From the NCBI RefSeq assembly GCF_004798685.1, contig NZ_CP039291.1:992001-1056000 (forward strand): 64,000 nucleotides of DNA, in the 5' to 3' direction. Both the position numbers and the translations under genes were made by a program. Origin of the DNA: Cellulomonas shaoxiangyii. GTDB lineage: Bacteria; Actinomycetota; Actinomycetes; Actinomycetales; Cellulomonadaceae. Shown piece after piece: positions 9,773 to 19,181 of the stretch (position 1 is its first letter; each line of letters begins with the position of its first letter). The notes under the pieces were generated by a model, which worked only from the letters and a program-made list of their open reading frames with translations, was not told the DNA's origin and did no database searches.

Positions 9773-10759
9773 TCAGCGCAGCTGCGGCACGACCTCGTCG
9801 ACGAACAGCTCGATGCCGGAGCGGTCGTACGCCGCCTCGGCGAAGTACGTGATGGCGTACGTCATGCCGAGCTTCTCGAGCTCGCGCAGCTTCTCGACGA
9901 TCTGCTCCGGCGTGCCGACGAGCGGCCCGTTGCGGAACTCCTCGGCGACGCCGTCCACCTTGGCCGGCACCGTCGCGGCGTAGTGCTCCGCGATCCACGC
10001 GAGGCGGTCGTCGACCTCGGCCTGCGTGCGGCCGATCACGACGTTGTAGTTGGCCGAGCGCGTGATCTCCTCGAACGGGCGGCCGATCGCCTCGCAGTGC
10101 CCGCGCAGCACCTGCGACTTGTGCGCGAAGCCCTCGGGCGAGCCGTCGAAGTTCGTGTACTGCGCGTGCTGGGCCGCGATGCGCAGCGTCTTCTTCTCGC
10201 CGCCGCCGGCGATCCACAGCGGCGGGCCGCCCGCCTGCAGGGGCAGCGGCGCGAGCTGGGCGCCGTCGACCTGGTAGTGCGTGCCGTCGAGCGTGGCGAC
10301 ACCGTCGGTCCACAGCTGGCGGAAGATCTGCACGCCCTCGTCGAGCATGCCGATGCGCTCGCCGGCGGTCGGGAAGCCGTACCCGTAGGCCCGCCACTCG
10401 TGCTCGTACCAGCCGGCCCCGATGCCCATCTCGACGCGGCCGCCGGACACGTGGTCCGCCGTCGCGGCCACCTTGGCCAGGTAGGCGGGGTTGCGGTAGC
10501 CCATGCACGTGCACATCTGGCCGAGCCGCACGCGGTCGGTCACGGCGCCGAACGCGGTGACGAGCGTCCACGCCTCGTGCGTCGCCTCGCCGTTCGGCTC
10601 GGGCACCGCGTGGAAGTGGTCGTAGACCCAGATCGACTCGTAGGCGTCGCCGGCGTCGGCCCACTGCGCGAGCCCACGCATGACGGGCCAGTGCTGCTGG
10701 GGGTCGATGCCGGTGAGGTCCTGCCGCCAGCCCTGGGGGATGAAGAGTCCGAAGCGCAT
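9773..10759 (-). CDS. LLM-class, probably F420-dependent, oxidoreductase
   Basis: A protein of 328 residues with the luciferase-like TIM-barrel pattern: MRFGLFIPQGW, then ESIWVYDHFHAVP, the VRLGQMCTC strand, RVEMGIGAGWYEHEWRAYG, and a sugar-phosphate-like region near LWIAGGGEKKTLRIAA. In actinobacteria this subgroup (TIGR03560-like) is usually F420-dependent rather than FMN-dependent; the substrate is unknown. ATG 10759 follows a TAGCGT by 7 nt. It is transcribed away from the NAD(P)HX repair gene. Confidence 0.88.
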   Translation of the reverse strand: MRFGLFIPQGWRQDLTGIDPQQHWPVMRGLAQWADAGDAYESIWVYDHFHAVPEPNGEATHEAWTLVTAFGAVTDRVRLGQMCTCMGYRNPAYLAKVAATADHVSGGRVEMGIGAGWYEHEWRAYGYGFPTAGERIGMLDEGVQIFRQLWTDGVATLDGTHYQVDGAQLAPLPLQAGGPPLWIAGGGEKKTLRIAAQHAQYTNFDGSPEGFAHKSQVLRGHCEAIGRPFEEITRSANYNVVIGRTQAEVDDRLAWIAEHYAATVPAKVDGVAEEFRNGPLVGTPEQIVEKLRELEKLGMTYAITYFAEAAYDRSGIELFVDEVVPQLR

Positions 10760-10766
10760 GTGGCGC

Positions 10767-10772
10767 ACGCTA
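10767..10772 (-). promoter_or_regulatory. -10 element of the LLM oxidoreductase gene, leaderless layout
   Basis: Read on the minus strand, TAGCGT ends 7 nt before the ATG at 10759. No ribosome site is present in between. Confidence 0.55.
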
Positions 10773-10865
10773 TCCCGGGCCGGTGCCGGGGTCGGGGTCA
10801 GACGCGCGAACCGGGGGGCGCGGTCGTCGGTCGCACCGCCCGTGCGGGCGCGCCAGGATGGTCGG

Positions 10866-12425
10866 GTGCTGCTCTCCTTCGACCCCGACGACGTCCGCGC
10901 CGCTGAGCGGCCGCTGCTCGCGGCCGGGGTGCCGCTCATGGACCGCGCGGCGTTCGCCCTGGCGGTGCACGCCGGCCACGTGCTGCGCGCCGTGCGCGGC
11001 CGGGTCGGCGGGGCGCACGTCGTGCTGCTCGTGGGTGCCGGCAACAACGGGGGCGACGCCCTGCACGCGGGCGCGCGCCTGGCGCGGCGCGGCGCGCGCG
11101 TGACGGCGCTGCTCGCCGCGCCGCAGGTGCACGCGGGCGGGCTCGCCGCGCTCACGGCCGCGCACGGGCGCACCCTCCGGGTCGGTGCGGACGGGCCGGA
11201 CGGGGACGCACCGGCGGGCGACGGGCGGGCGGCGGACGCGTCGGGTGGTGGGCGCGGCGGCGCGGTGGCGGACCTGCTCGCCTCGGCCGACGTGGTCCTC
11301 GACGGGCTGCTCGGCATCGGGGCGCGCGGCGGGGGCGTGCGCGGGGCGGGCGGTGAGCTCGTCGACGCGCTGGCGCGGGTGCGCGCCGCGGGCGGGGGAC
11401 CCGTGGTGGTCGCCGTGGACGTCCCGTCGGGGATCGGGGTCGCGGACGGGACCGCCGCCGGGGCCGTGGTGCGCGCCGACCTCACGGTGACCTTCGGTGC
11501 GGCCAAGCCGGGGCTCCTCCTGCCGCCCGCGGCGGAGGCGGCCGGTGCGGTCGAGACGGTGGACATCGGCCTCACGCTGCCCGCGCGCCCGGCGGTGGCC
11601 CGGCTGGAGACCGGCGACGCCGCGGACCTGTGGCCCGTGCCCGGCGGCAGCGCCCAGAAGTACTCCCGCGGCGTGCTCGGCGTCGTGGCCGGCTCCGGGG
11701 CGTACCCGGGCGCGGCCGTGCTGTCGGTCTCCGGCGCGCTGGGTGCCGGCGTCGGCATGGTGCGGTACGTCGGCGGCGCCGGACCGCAGGTGCTGGCCGC
11801 CCACCCGGAGGTCGTCGTCGGCGAGGGGCGCGTGCAGGCGTGGGTGCTCGGGTCGGGGGTCGCACCGGACGACGAGACGCAGCGGGACCGCGTGCGCGCC
11901 GCCCTGGCCCACGCCGTCGACCACGGCGAGCCGGCGGTCGCGGACGCCGGCGCACTCGACCTGCTGCCGGAGCGCGTGCCGGCGCACGTGGTGCTCACGC
12001 CGCACGCGGGCGAGCTCGCGACCCTGCTCCGCGCGCGCGGCGACGACGTCGCGCGGGCCGACGTCGAGGCGGCGCCGCTCGCGCACGCGCGCCGCGCGCA
12101 CGACCTGACGGGCGCGACCGTGCTGCTCAAGGGCGCCGTGACGGTCGTCGTGGGCCCGCACGGCGCCGTCTACGCGCAGGGGGACGCCCCCGCGTGGCTC
12201 GCGACCGCCGGTGCCGGTGACGTGCTCGGCGGCGTCCTGGGCGCCGTGCTCGCCGGCCGTTCCGCCGACGCGGTGGCGGACCCGACGCTGCCCGCGGCGC
12301 TCGCCGCGCTGGCCGCGCTCGTGCACGGGCGGGCCGCGCACGCCGCCAACCCCGGCGGCCCCGTCGCCGCGTCTGCGGTCGCGGCCGCCGTGCCGGGCGT
12401 CGTGCGGGCGCTGGTGGGCGCGTGA
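10866..12425 (+). CDS. nnr: bifunctional NAD(P)H-hydrate epimerase and dehydratase
   Basis: A protein of 519 residues that repairs damaged NADHX/NADPHX. The N-terminal YjeF epimerase domain (about 1-220) shows VGAGNNGGDALHAGARL and VDVPSGIGVADGT. The C-terminal ribokinase-like dehydratase domain (about 230-510) shows KYSRGVLGVVAGSGAYPGA, LTPHAGELATLL, LLKGAVTVVV and the ATP/ADP site TAGAGDVLGGVLGA. The GTG at 10866 follows CAGGAT by 6 nt. The region around residues 100-135 is a glycine/aspartate-rich insert. It overlaps the next gene by GTGA. Neighbours coaA, acpS, alr and tsaE are common actinobacterial partners. Confidence 0.94.
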   Translation: MLLSFDPDDVRAAERPLLAAGVPLMDRAAFALAVHAGHVLRAVRGRVGGAHVVLLVGAGNNGGDALHAGARLARRGARVTALLAAPQVHAGGLAALTAAHGRTLRVGADGPDGDAPAGDGRAADASGGGRGGAVADLLASADVVLDGLLGIGARGGGVRGAGGELVDALARVRAAGGGPVVVAVDVPSGIGVADGTAAGAVVRADLTVTFGAAKPGLLLPPAAEAAGAVETVDIGLTLPARPAVARLETGDAADLWPVPGGSAQKYSRGVLGVVAGSGAYPGAAVLSVSGALGAGVGMVRYVGGAGPQVLAAHPEVVVGEGRVQAWVLGSGVAPDDETQRDRVRAALAHAVDHGEPAVADAGALDLLPERVPAHVVLTPHAGELATLLRARGDDVARADVEAAPLAHARRAHDLTGATVLLKGAVTVVVGPHGAVYAQGDAPAWLATAGAGDVLGGVLGAVLAGRSADAVADPTLPAALAALAALVHGRAAHAANPGGPVAASAVAAAVPGVVRALVGA

Positions 12426-13153
12426 CCGCGGGGGACGCCGCGGGGACCGGCGCGGGGCAGGGCACGGGAGAGGCCGCGGGATCGGTCAGGGGCGGCGCGG
12501 GGGCGTCCGCCACGGGCCGTCCGGCCGCGCTGCACCCGGCGCTCGCCGCGCGCGTCGACGCGCTGCTGGCCCGCGGCGGCCGGCGCCTGCTCGGGCTCGC
12601 CGGCCCACCGGGAGCGGGCAAGTCGACGCTCGCGGCGCAGGTCGCGGCCGCGTACGCCGGCCGGTGCGTCGTCGTGCCGATGGACGGCTTCCACCTCGCG
12701 CAGAGCACGCTCGAACGACTCGGCCGCGCCGACCGCAAGGGGGCGCCCGACACGTTCGACGCGGACGGCTGGGTAGCGCTGCTGCGGCGCCTGCGCACGC
12801 CCGAGGCGGGGCGCACGGTCTGGGCGCCCGAGTACCGGCGCGAGCTGCGGCACGGCGTCACGGGCGCGATCGAGGTGCCGGCCGAGGTCCCGCTGGTCGT
12901 GGTCGAGGGCAACTACCTCCTGCTCGACGCGCACGGCTTCGGCCCCGTCGCCGCGCTGCTGGACGAGTCGTGGTTCCTCGCGCCGGACGACGCCGTGCGC
13001 CTCGCCCGCCTCGCCGCGCGGCACGAGCGGTTCGGCAAGTCGCCCGACGCCGCCCGGGCGTGGTCCACCGGCCCCGACGAGGCCAACGCGCGGCTCGTCG
13101 CCGCCGGTGCCGCGCGGGCCGACCTCGTGGTCGCGCCGGACCTGCTGGGGTGA
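12422..13153 (+). CDS. P-loop nucleoside/nucleotide kinase family protein
   Basis: A protein of 243 residues, related to the uridine kinase and pantothenate kinase fold. The Walker A motif is GPPGAGKST (residues 61-69), and VVPMDGFHLA is the DGFH substrate loop shared with YggC/FrcK-type kinases. VVVEGNYLLLD is the second strand motif, and a LID-like basic stretch RLARLAARHERFGKS follows. The acceptor is unknown; sugars and nucleosides have both been proposed for relatives. The first 35 residues are glycine/alanine-rich and probably disordered. It starts within the stop of the preceding gene (GTGA), so coupled translation is likely. Confidence 0.82.
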   Translation: MTAGDAAGTGAGQGTGEAAGSVRGGAGASATGRPAALHPALAARVDALLARGGRRLLGLAGPPGAGKSTLAAQVAAAYAGRCVVVPMDGFHLAQSTLERLGRADRKGAPDTFDADGWVALLRRLRTPEAGRTVWAPEYRRELRHGVTGAIEVPAEVPLVVVEGNYLLLDAHGFGPVAALLDESWFLAPDDAVRLARLAARHERFGKSPDAARAWSTGPDEANARLVAAGAARADLVVAPDLLG

Positions 13154-13262
13154 GGCGGCGCCGCGCACCACGCGCGCGCCCGGGTCGCGCGGTCCCGCAC
13201 CTCCGCACGACGCGGGTCGCGGCGCACCGGCACCGCCCCGGCACGGTGAGAGACTGGCGCCC

Positions 13263-14489
13263 GTGAACGACTTCCCGGCGCGCGCGGTCGTCGACCTCGG
13301 CGCGGTACGGCGCAACATCCGCTCCCTCGCAGCCCACGCACCGACGGCGCAGGTCATGGCCGTCGTCAAGGCCGACGCGTACGGGCACGGCCTCGTGCCC
13401 AGCGCGCTCGCGGCCGTGCAGGGCGGGGCCACGTGGCTCGGCACGGCACAGGTGGGCGAGGCCCTGCACCTGCGCCGCGCCGGCGTCACGGGCGTGCGCG
13501 TCCTCGCGTGGCTGTACGCCCCGGGGGCGCCGCTGCGCGAGGCCGTGGAGGCGGACGTCGACCTGTCGGTCGCGGCGCCGTGGGCGCTCGACGAGGTCGC
13601 CGCCGGCGCGCGGGCCGCGGGCCGCACCGCCCGCGTGCACCTGAAGGTCGACACGGGCCTGAGCCGCAACGGGCTGGTCCCGGGGCAGCTGTCCGGGGTG
13701 CTCGCCGCGGCGCGTGCGCTCGAGGCCGAGGGCGTCGTCGACGTCGTCGGCGTGTGGTCGCACCTGGCCTTCGCGGACGACCCGGGGCACCCGACGGTGC
13801 GCGCGCAGGCCGCCGCCTTCGCGCAGGCCGTCGCGGCCGTCGAGCGCGCCGGCGTGTGCCTCGAGGTGCGGCACCTCGCGAACGCGGCCGCGACGCTCAC
13901 GGCGCCGGCGCTGCACTGGGACCTCGTGCGGCCCGGGATCAGCGTGTACGGGCTCTCGCCCGTGCCGCAGGTCGCCGGCCCCGAGTCCTTCGGGCTCGTG
14001 CCGGCCATGACGTTCGAGGCGGAGCTGGCGACGGTCAAGCCCGTGCCCGCGGGGTCGGGCGTGTCGTACGGGCACCAGTACGTCGTGCCGCACGACACCG
14101 TGCTCGGCGTCGTGCCCGTCGGCTACGCCGACGGGGTGCCCCGGCACGCGTCCGGCACGCAGGACCGGCCCGGCGGGCCGCTCCAGGTCGGGGGCCGCCG
14201 GCTCGGCGTCGCCGGGCGGGTGTGCATGGACCAGGTCGTCGTCGACCTCGGGCCCGGTGCCCGCGAGGTCCCGGGCGACCGTGTCGTGCTGTTCGGCCCG
14301 GGCACCCACGGCGAGCCGACGGCCCAGGACTGGGCCGACGCTGCCGGGACCATCTCGTACGAGATCGTCACGCGCGTCGGCGGGCGGGTGCCGCGCTCGT
14401 ACGTCGACGGCGAGCGGGACGGGGAGCGGGACGGCGAGCCGCCGGCGACCGCGACGACGCACGCGCACACCACGGGGGCCGGCGCGTGA
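13263..14489 (+). CDS. alr: alanine racemase
   Basis: A protein of 408 residues. It makes D-alanine for peptidoglycan. The PLP lysine is Lys36 in VVKADAYGHG. The LKVDTGLSRNG strand, the catalytic tyrosine in SYGHQYV, GYADGVPR and RVCMDQVVVDLG are all present. GTG 13263 is preferred because the family sequence begins right after it; GAGACT lies 7 nt upstream. The C-terminal 30 residues are a repeat-rich tail (DGER units) outside the fold. It overlaps tsaE by GTGA. Confidence 0.95.
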   Translation: MNDFPARAVVDLGAVRRNIRSLAAHAPTAQVMAVVKADAYGHGLVPSALAAVQGGATWLGTAQVGEALHLRRAGVTGVRVLAWLYAPGAPLREAVEADVDLSVAAPWALDEVAAGARAAGRTARVHLKVDTGLSRNGLVPGQLSGVLAAARALEAEGVVDVVGVWSHLAFADDPGHPTVRAQAAAFAQAVAAVERAGVCLEVRHLANAAATLTAPALHWDLVRPGISVYGLSPVPQVAGPESFGLVPAMTFEAELATVKPVPAGSGVSYGHQYVVPHDTVLGVVPVGYADGVPRHASGTQDRPGGPLQVGGRRLGVAGRVCMDQVVVDLGPGAREVPGDRVVLFGPGTHGEPTAQDWADAAGTISYEIVTRVGGRVPRSYVDGERDGERDGEPPATATTHAHTTGAGA

Positions 14490-15034
14490 GCGCACCCGAC
14501 CACGTCGTCCGCCTGCCCGACGCCGACGCCACCCGCGCCTGGGGGCGCGCGCTCGCGGGCCTGCTGCGCGCGGGCGACCTCGTCGTGCTGTCCGGCGACC
14601 TCGGCGCGGGCAAGACCACGCTGACCCAGGGCCTCGGTGCCGGGCTGCACGTGCGCGGCCAGGTCGCGTCGCCCACGTTCGTCATCGCGCGCGAGCACCC
14701 GCCGCTGGCGCGGCCCGACGGCACGCGCGGGCCCGCGCTGGTGCACGTGGACGCGTACCGGCTGGGGTCGTTCGACGAGGTCGAGGCGCTCGACCTGGAC
14801 GCGAGCCTCGAGGAGGCCGTGACCGTGGTCGAGTGGGGCGAGGGCTGGGTCGAGCCGCTCGCCGAGGACCGGCTCGAGGTGCGCCTGGAGCGGCCGCACG
14901 GCGGGCTCGGCGCGGACGACGACGTGCAGGACGCGGCGGCGGGTGAGCGGGTGCTCACGGTGCACGCCGTGGGGGAGCGGTGGCGGGGCGTCGCGCTGCC
15001 CGGCGCACCGGCGACGACGGAGGAGGACGCGTGA
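14486..15034 (+). CDS. tsaE: tRNA t6A biosynthesis ATPase TsaE
   Basis: A protein of 182 residues. TsaE is the ATPase partner of TsaB and TsaD in adding threonylcarbamoyl to A37 of ANN-decoding tRNAs. The Walker A motif is GDLGAGKTT (residues 37-45); SPTFVIAREH is the switch region and HVDAYRLG and VVEWGEGW match the family. The C-terminus has a variable insert (about residues 130-155). It overlaps alr and tsaB by 4 bp each. Confidence 0.95.
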   Translation: MSAPDHVVRLPDADATRAWGRALAGLLRAGDLVVLSGDLGAGKTTLTQGLGAGLHVRGQVASPTFVIAREHPPLARPDGTRGPALVHVDAYRLGSFDEVEALDLDASLEEAVTVVEWGEGWVEPLAEDRLEVRLERPHGGLGADDDVQDAAAGERVLTVHAVGERWRGVALPGAPATTEEDA

Positions 15035-15714
15035 CCTGGTTGGGCATCGACACGTCGGACGACGTCGCCGTCGGCCTCGTCCGCGCGAACGGGGCGGGCG
15101 CCGAGCTCGCCGACGACACCCCGCGCCGGCACGTGGAGCAGCTCGCGCCGCTCGTGCACGAGCTGCTGACGCGCGAGGGCGTGGCCACGGGCGACCTCGA
15201 GGCCGTCGTCGTGGGGACCGGCCCGGCCCCCTTCACGGGCCTGCGCGTCGGGCTGGTGACGGCGCGCGTCCTCGGGCTGGCGCTGGGGGTGCCCGTGCTC
15301 GGCGTGCCGAGCCTCGACGCCCTCGCCGCCGCCGCGGCCGACCACGTCGAGGAGGGGGAGACGCTGCTCGTCGTCACCGACGCCCGCCGTCGCGAGGTGT
15401 ACTGGGCGCGCTACGAGGTGCGCGACGGTGTCGCCGTGCCCGTCGCCGGTCCGGACGTGGCGGCCCCGGCCGACGTGCCGCGCGCGCCCGCCGACGTCGT
15501 GCTCGGCGCGGGCCGCGACCTGTACCCCGACGTGCTCGGCGCGGCCGACCCGCGGCTGGCGTCGGCGCCCGGCCTCCGCTCGCCGAGCCCGATCCACCTC
15601 GTGCGCCTGGCGCAGCAGCGGTCCGCCGCCGGGCAGGACCTGCCGAGCGAGCCCCTGTACCTGCGCCGTCCCGACGCGCAGCCGCCGACGGCGCGCAAGC
15701 GGGTGCTGGCGTGA
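15031..15714 (+). CDS. tsaB: tRNA t6A biosynthesis protein TsaB
   Basis: A protein of 227 residues with an ASKHA fold. It is the inactive paralogue of TsaD that scaffolds the t6A complex. [14 protein letters not shown] is the first nucleotide-fold strand, [15 protein letters not shown] is the family signature helix, and [14 protein letters not shown] is the conserved loop. GTG 15031 has a strong GGAGGAGG upstream and overlaps the tsaE stop; its own stop overlaps rimI. Confidence 0.94.
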   Translation: MTWLGIDTSDDVAVGLVRANGAGAELADDTPRRHVEQLAPLVHELLTREGVATGDLEAVVVGTGPAPFTGLRVGLVTARVLGLALGVPVLGVPSLDALAAAAADHVEEGETLLVVTDARRREVYWARYEVRDGVAVPVAGPDVAAPADVPRAPADVVLGAGRDLYPDVLGAADPRLASAPGLRSPSPIHLVRLAQQRSAAGQDLPSEPLYLRRPDAQPPTARKRVLA

Positions 15715-16211
15715 GCGAGGCCGCACCGGGCACGACCGCGGGCACGCCCGCGGACGGCGGCGTCACGGTGCGGCCGCTCACGGCCGACGACCTCCCCGAC
15801 CTCGCCCGCATGGAGGTCGAGCTGTTCGGCGCGGCCGCGTGGTCGCCGCAGTCGCTGCGGGAGGAGATCACGGGGCCCGGGCGCACCTACGTCGGCGCGG
15901 TGCTGCCCGACGGCCGGCTCGTGGGGTACGCGGGCACCTGGTTCGACGGGTACGACGTGCAGGTGATGACGGTCGGCACGGACGCCGCCCACCAGGGCCG
16001 CGGCATCGCCCGCCGGATGCTCGTCCACCTGCTCGACGCCGCGCGCACCGCGGGCGCCGCGGCGGCCCTGCTGGAGGTCCGCGTCGACAACGACCCGGCG
16101 ATCCACCTGTACGAGAGCCTGGGCTTCACGCGGCTCGGCCGCCGGCGCGGCTACTACCAGCCGGAGAACGCCGACGCCTGGACCATGCGGCGGGACCTGC
16201 GCGCGCGCTGA
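15711..16211 (+). CDS. rimI: ribosomal-protein-alanine N-acetyltransferase RimI-like
   Basis: A protein of 166 residues with one GNAT domain. Motif A for acetyl-CoA binding is seen as [17 protein letters not shown], with [17 protein letters not shown] and the final [14 protein letters not shown] typical of RimI. The position directly after tsaB and the 4-bp overlap support RimI over other GNATs. The in vivo target (S18 in E. coli) is not proven for actinobacteria; a general N-terminal acetylase role is also possible. Confidence 0.9.
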   Translation: MSEAAPGTTAGTPADGGVTVRPLTADDLPDLARMEVELFGAAAWSPQSLREEITGPGRTYVGAVLPDGRLVGYAGTWFDGYDVQVMTVGTDAAHQGRGIARRMLVHLLDAARTAGAAAALLEVRVDNDPAIHLYESLGFTRLGRRRGYYQPENADAWTMRRDLRAR

Positions 16212-16262
16212 GCGCTCGCGCTCCGGCCACCCCGGCCGCCCGCACCCGACGAGGAGGACGCG

Positions 16263-17162
16263 ATGACCGAGGCCCCGACCCCCGCGCCCGGGCGTGTGCC
16301 CGCCGACCGCGCCGAGCTGCGCCGCGGCGTGCTCGTCGACGCCGACGAGCTCGCTGCCCTGCTCGCCGGCGACGCCCCACCCGCCCTGCTCGACGTCCGC
16401 TGGGCGCTGGGCCGCACCGACGGGCGCGAGCAGCACCACGCGGGACACGTGCCGGGCGCGGTCTACGTCGACCTCGACACCGAGCTGGCGGCGCCGGCGA
16501 GCGCGGCCGCGGGGCGGCACCCGCTGCCCGCGCTCGCGGACCTGGAGCGGGCCGCCCGGCGGTGGGGGCTGCGCCAGGGGCAGGCCGTGGTCGTGTACGA
16601 CGCGGGCGGCGGGACGTCCGCGGCGCGCGCCTGGTGGCTGCTGCGCTGGGCCGGGGTGCGCGACGTGCGGCTGCTCGACGGCGGCCTCGCCGCGTGGGCG
16701 GGCGCCGGGCACGCCCTCGAGGCGGGGGAGGTCGTGCCGCAGCGCGGCGACGTCGTGCTCGTGGCGGACCGGCTGCCGACCGTCGACGCCGACGGTGCCG
16801 CCGCGCTCGCCGCCGACGGCGTGCTGCTCGACGCGCGCGCGGTCGAGCGGTACGCCGGGGAGAGCGAGCCCGTCGACCCGCGGGCCGGGCACGTGCCCGG
16901 CGCGGTGAGCGCGCCGACGACCGGCAACCTCGGTGCCGACGGGCGCTTCCTGCCGGCCGACGCCCTCGCGGCGCGGTTCGCGGCGCTCGGCGTCCCGCCC
17001 GCGGACGCGGGCCGGCGGGTCGGCGTCTACTGCGGCTCGGGCGTCACGGCCGCGCACGAGGTCGCCGCGCTCGCGACGCTGGGCGTCGACGCGGCGCTGT
17101 ACCCCGGCTCCTGGTCGCAGTGGTCCCACGACGCGGACCGGCCGGTGGCCGTCGGGCGCTGA
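16263..17162 (+). CDS. double-rhodanese sulfurtransferase
   Basis: A protein of 299 residues. Two rhodanese domains are visible: an inactive N-terminal one (LLDVRWALG to [13 protein letters not shown]) and a catalytic C-terminal one with the six-residue active loop CGSGVT and [10 protein letters not shown]. Such proteins are thiosulfate or 3-mercaptopyruvate sulfurtransferases; a CGSGVTA loop is the usual mercaptopyruvate type. ATG 16263 has GAGGAGG close upstream. It stands between rimI and tsaD but has its own ribosome site, so a link to tRNA modification is unproven. Confidence 0.88.
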   Translation: MTEAPTPAPGRVPADRAELRRGVLVDADELAALLAGDAPPALLDVRWALGRTDGREQHHAGHVPGAVYVDLDTELAAPASAAAGRHPLPALADLERAARRWGLRQGQAVVVYDAGGGTSAARAWWLLRWAGVRDVRLLDGGLAAWAGAGHALEAGEVVPQRGDVVLVADRLPTVDADGAAALAADGVLLDARAVERYAGESEPVDPRAGHVPGAVSAPTTGNLGADGRFLPADALAARFAALGVPPADAGRRVGVYCGSGVTAAHEVAALATLGVDAALYPGSWSQWSHDADRPVAVGR

Positions 17163-17233
17163 GCGCGGGACGGCCACCGGCCGGTCGGGGTGCCGCGGCG
17201 AGCGCAGCCGGTCGGGGTGCCGCGGCGCGCGCG

Positions 17234-17875
17234 TCAGACGGTGCGCGCGACCTCGTCCCACTCGAGCCGCGGGGCGCGGGCGTGGTGCGTGCCCGGGCCG
17301 TCGGGCCAGCCCACGTTGAGCACCAGGAGGCTGCGCCAGCCGGTCCCGGCGAGCAGGTCGTCGTCGATGCCGGCCGGGTCGAAGCCGCCCATCGGACCGA
17401 CGCCGAGCCCGGCCGCCCGCAGGCCCACGACGAGGTAGCCGGCCTGCAGCCACGTGTTGTCGCGCGCTGCGCGCTCACGGCCCTGCGGGTCGGCCGCGAA
17501 GACGTCGGCCAGGTGGGCGGCGTGCGGCGTGAGCCGGCTCATGTGCTGGTGGAAGTCGGCGTCCGCGGCGACGACGACCGTCAGCGGGGCGGCGAGCACG
17601 CGCTCGCGGTTGCCCTCGGACATGTGCGTGGCCAGGCGGGCTCGCCCCTGCGGGCTGCGGACGAGCAGGAGGCGCAGCGGGACGGTGTTGAGGGCGGTCG
17701 GCCCCCAGCGGACGACGTCGTGGACCTCGCGCACGAGCGCGTCGGGGACGTCGCGGTCGAGGAACCGTCCCACGGTGCGGGCGTCGCGGAACAGGCGGTC
17801 GGCCACCTGCGCGTCGATTCCCCGGAGGTCGGGTGCGAGCGCGGCGAGGTCGTCGGCGAGGTCGGTGCTGGTCAT
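17234..17875 (-). CDS. nitroreductase family protein, RutE-like
   Basis: A protein of 213 residues. [32 protein letters not shown], the [19 protein letters not shown] helix and [12 protein letters not shown] match the RutE/HadB subgroup of FMN nitroreductases. E. coli RutE reduces malonic semialdehyde to 3-hydroxypropionate in pyrimidine degradation. No other rut gene is nearby, so the role here may be general aldehyde or quinone reduction. ATG 17875 is preceded by a palindrome. It diverges from tsaD. Confidence 0.86.
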   Translation of the reverse strand: MTSTDLADDLAALAPDLRGIDAQVADRLFRDARTVGRFLDRDVPDALVREVHDVVRWGPTALNTVPLRLLLVRSPQGRARLATHMSEGNRERVLAAPLTVVVAADADFHQHMSRLTPHAAHLADVFAADPQGRERAARDNTWLQAGYLVVGLRAAGLGVGPMGGFDPAGIDDDLLAGTGWRSLLVLNVGWPDGPGTHHARAPRLEWDEVARTV

Positions 17876-17889
17876 GCCCGTCCCAACGG

Positions 17890-17907
17890 TCGATGCACAC
17901 GCATCGA
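17890..17907. repeat. 7-bp inverted repeat upstream of the RutE-like gene
   Basis: TCGATGC and GCATCGA flank ACAC, 15 bp upstream of the ATG at 17875 on the minus side. Position and symmetry suit a repressor site, but no regulator gene is adjacent. Confidence 0.4.
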
Positions 17908-17997
17908 TCTCGCGTGGCGGGGTGGCTGTCGTCACAGGCGGGCCCGCGTGCCCGGCCCTCCCGGGCGGCGGCGTCCGGGCCGCGGCCCGCGGGCGCC

Positions 17998-18003
17998 TAT
18001 CCT
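17998..18003 (+). promoter_or_regulatory. -10 element of tsaD, leaderless layout
   Basis: TATCCT ends 7 nt before the GTG at 18011. This gives tsaD its own promoter, separate from tsaE-tsaB-rimI. Confidence 0.58.
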
Positions 18004-18010
18004 GGTCACC

Positions 18011-19051
18011 GTGAGCGAGCCCCTCGTCCTCGGGATCGAGACGTCCTGCGACGAGACCGGCGTCGCCCTGGTCCGTGGCTACGACCTGCTGGTCGACGCC
18101 GTCGCCAGCTCGGTCGACGAGCACGCGCGGTTCGGCGGGATCATCCCCGAGATCGCCTCGCGCGCCCACCTCGAGGCCATGGTCCCGACCATCGAGCGCG
18201 CGCTGTCCACCGCGGGCGTGACGCTCGCCGACGTGGACGCGGTCGCCGTCACCGCCGGCCCCGGGCTGGTCGGCCCGCTGACCATCGGCGCGGCCGCGGC
18301 CAAGGCGCTCGCCGTGGGCCTCGGCACGCCCCTGTACGGCGTCAACCACGTCATCGGGCACGCGGTCGTCGACGAGCTCGTCGACGGGCCGTTCCCCGAG
18401 CGCGTCCTCGCCCTCGTCGTGTCCGGCGGCCACTCGTCGCTGCTGCGCATCGACGACACGGTGCAGGTCACCGAGCTCGGCTCGACGCTCGACGACGCGG
18501 CGGGGGAGGCGTTCGACAAGGTGGGCCGCTTGCTCGGGCTGCCGTACCCGGGTGGCCCGCACATCGACCGCCTCGCGCGCGAGGGGGACCCGGAGGCGAT
18601 CCGCTTCCCGCGCGGCCTGACCGCGCCCAAGGACCAGGCGAAGCACGCGACCGACTTCTCGTTCTCCGGCCTCAAGACCGCCGTCGCACGCTGGGTCGAG
18701 GCCCGGCAGGACGCCGGCGAGCCCGTGCCGCTGCCCGACGTCGCCGCGTCGTTCGCCGCCGCCGTCGCCGACGTGCTGACCGCCAAGACGATCGCCGCCT
18801 GCCGGCGCGAGGGCGTCGACACGCTCGTGGTCGGGGGCGGGTTCTCCGCCAACTCCCAGCTGCGGGACATGGCCGCGCAGCGCTGCGCGGAGGCCGGCAT
18901 CACGCTGCGCATCCCGCCGATCCGCTACTGCACCGACAACGGTGCGATGATCGCGGCGCTCGGGGCGGCCGTCGTCCGCCGCGGCCTGCCGCCGTCGCCG
19001 CTGGACCTGCCGGTCGACTCCACGATGCCCCTCACGCAGGTCCTCGTCTGA
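18011..19051 (+). CDS. tsaD: tRNA N6-adenosine threonylcarbamoyltransferase TsaD
   Basis: A protein of 346 residues, the catalytic subunit of the t6A complex. [13 protein letters not shown] is the nucleotide-binding start, the iron/zinc ligands are His113 and His117 in NHVIGHA, and VVSGGHSSL, the [18 protein letters not shown] segment and [13 protein letters not shown] follow. The GTG at 18011 gives the normal N-terminus. In many actinobacteria tsaD follows rimI directly; here a sulfurtransferase and a nitroreductase lie between them. Confidence 0.97.
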   Translation: MSEPLVLGIETSCDETGVALVRGYDLLVDAVASSVDEHARFGGIIPEIASRAHLEAMVPTIERALSTAGVTLADVDAVAVTAGPGLVGPLTIGAAAAKALAVGLGTPLYGVNHVIGHAVVDELVDGPFPERVLALVVSGGHSSLLRIDDTVQVTELGSTLDDAAGEAFDKVGRLLGLPYPGGPHIDRLAREGDPEAIRFPRGLTAPKDQAKHATDFSFSGLKTAVARWVEARQDAGEPVPLPDVAASFAAAVADVLTAKTIAACRREGVDTLVVGGGFSANSQLRDMAAQRCAEAGITLRIPPIRYCTDNGAMIAALGAAVVRRGLPPSPLDLPVDSTMPLTQVLV

Positions 19052-19181
19052 CCCGCGCCCCCGCGCCACGCGACCGTCCGCCCAGCCCGCCGCCTCCGCA
19101 CGCACCGCACCGGCGAGTGCCCATCCACCGCAGCGGTGGCGATCGGTCCGGCGGGGCAGCGGTGCGCGCGGGGTACTCGGG

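Noticed and set aside
6234..10664. A 1,476-codon open frame on the minus strand
   Set aside because: It is antisense to glmS, acpS and parts of coaA and the LLM gene; composition is arginine-rich with no family motif. Long empty frames are normal at this GC content.
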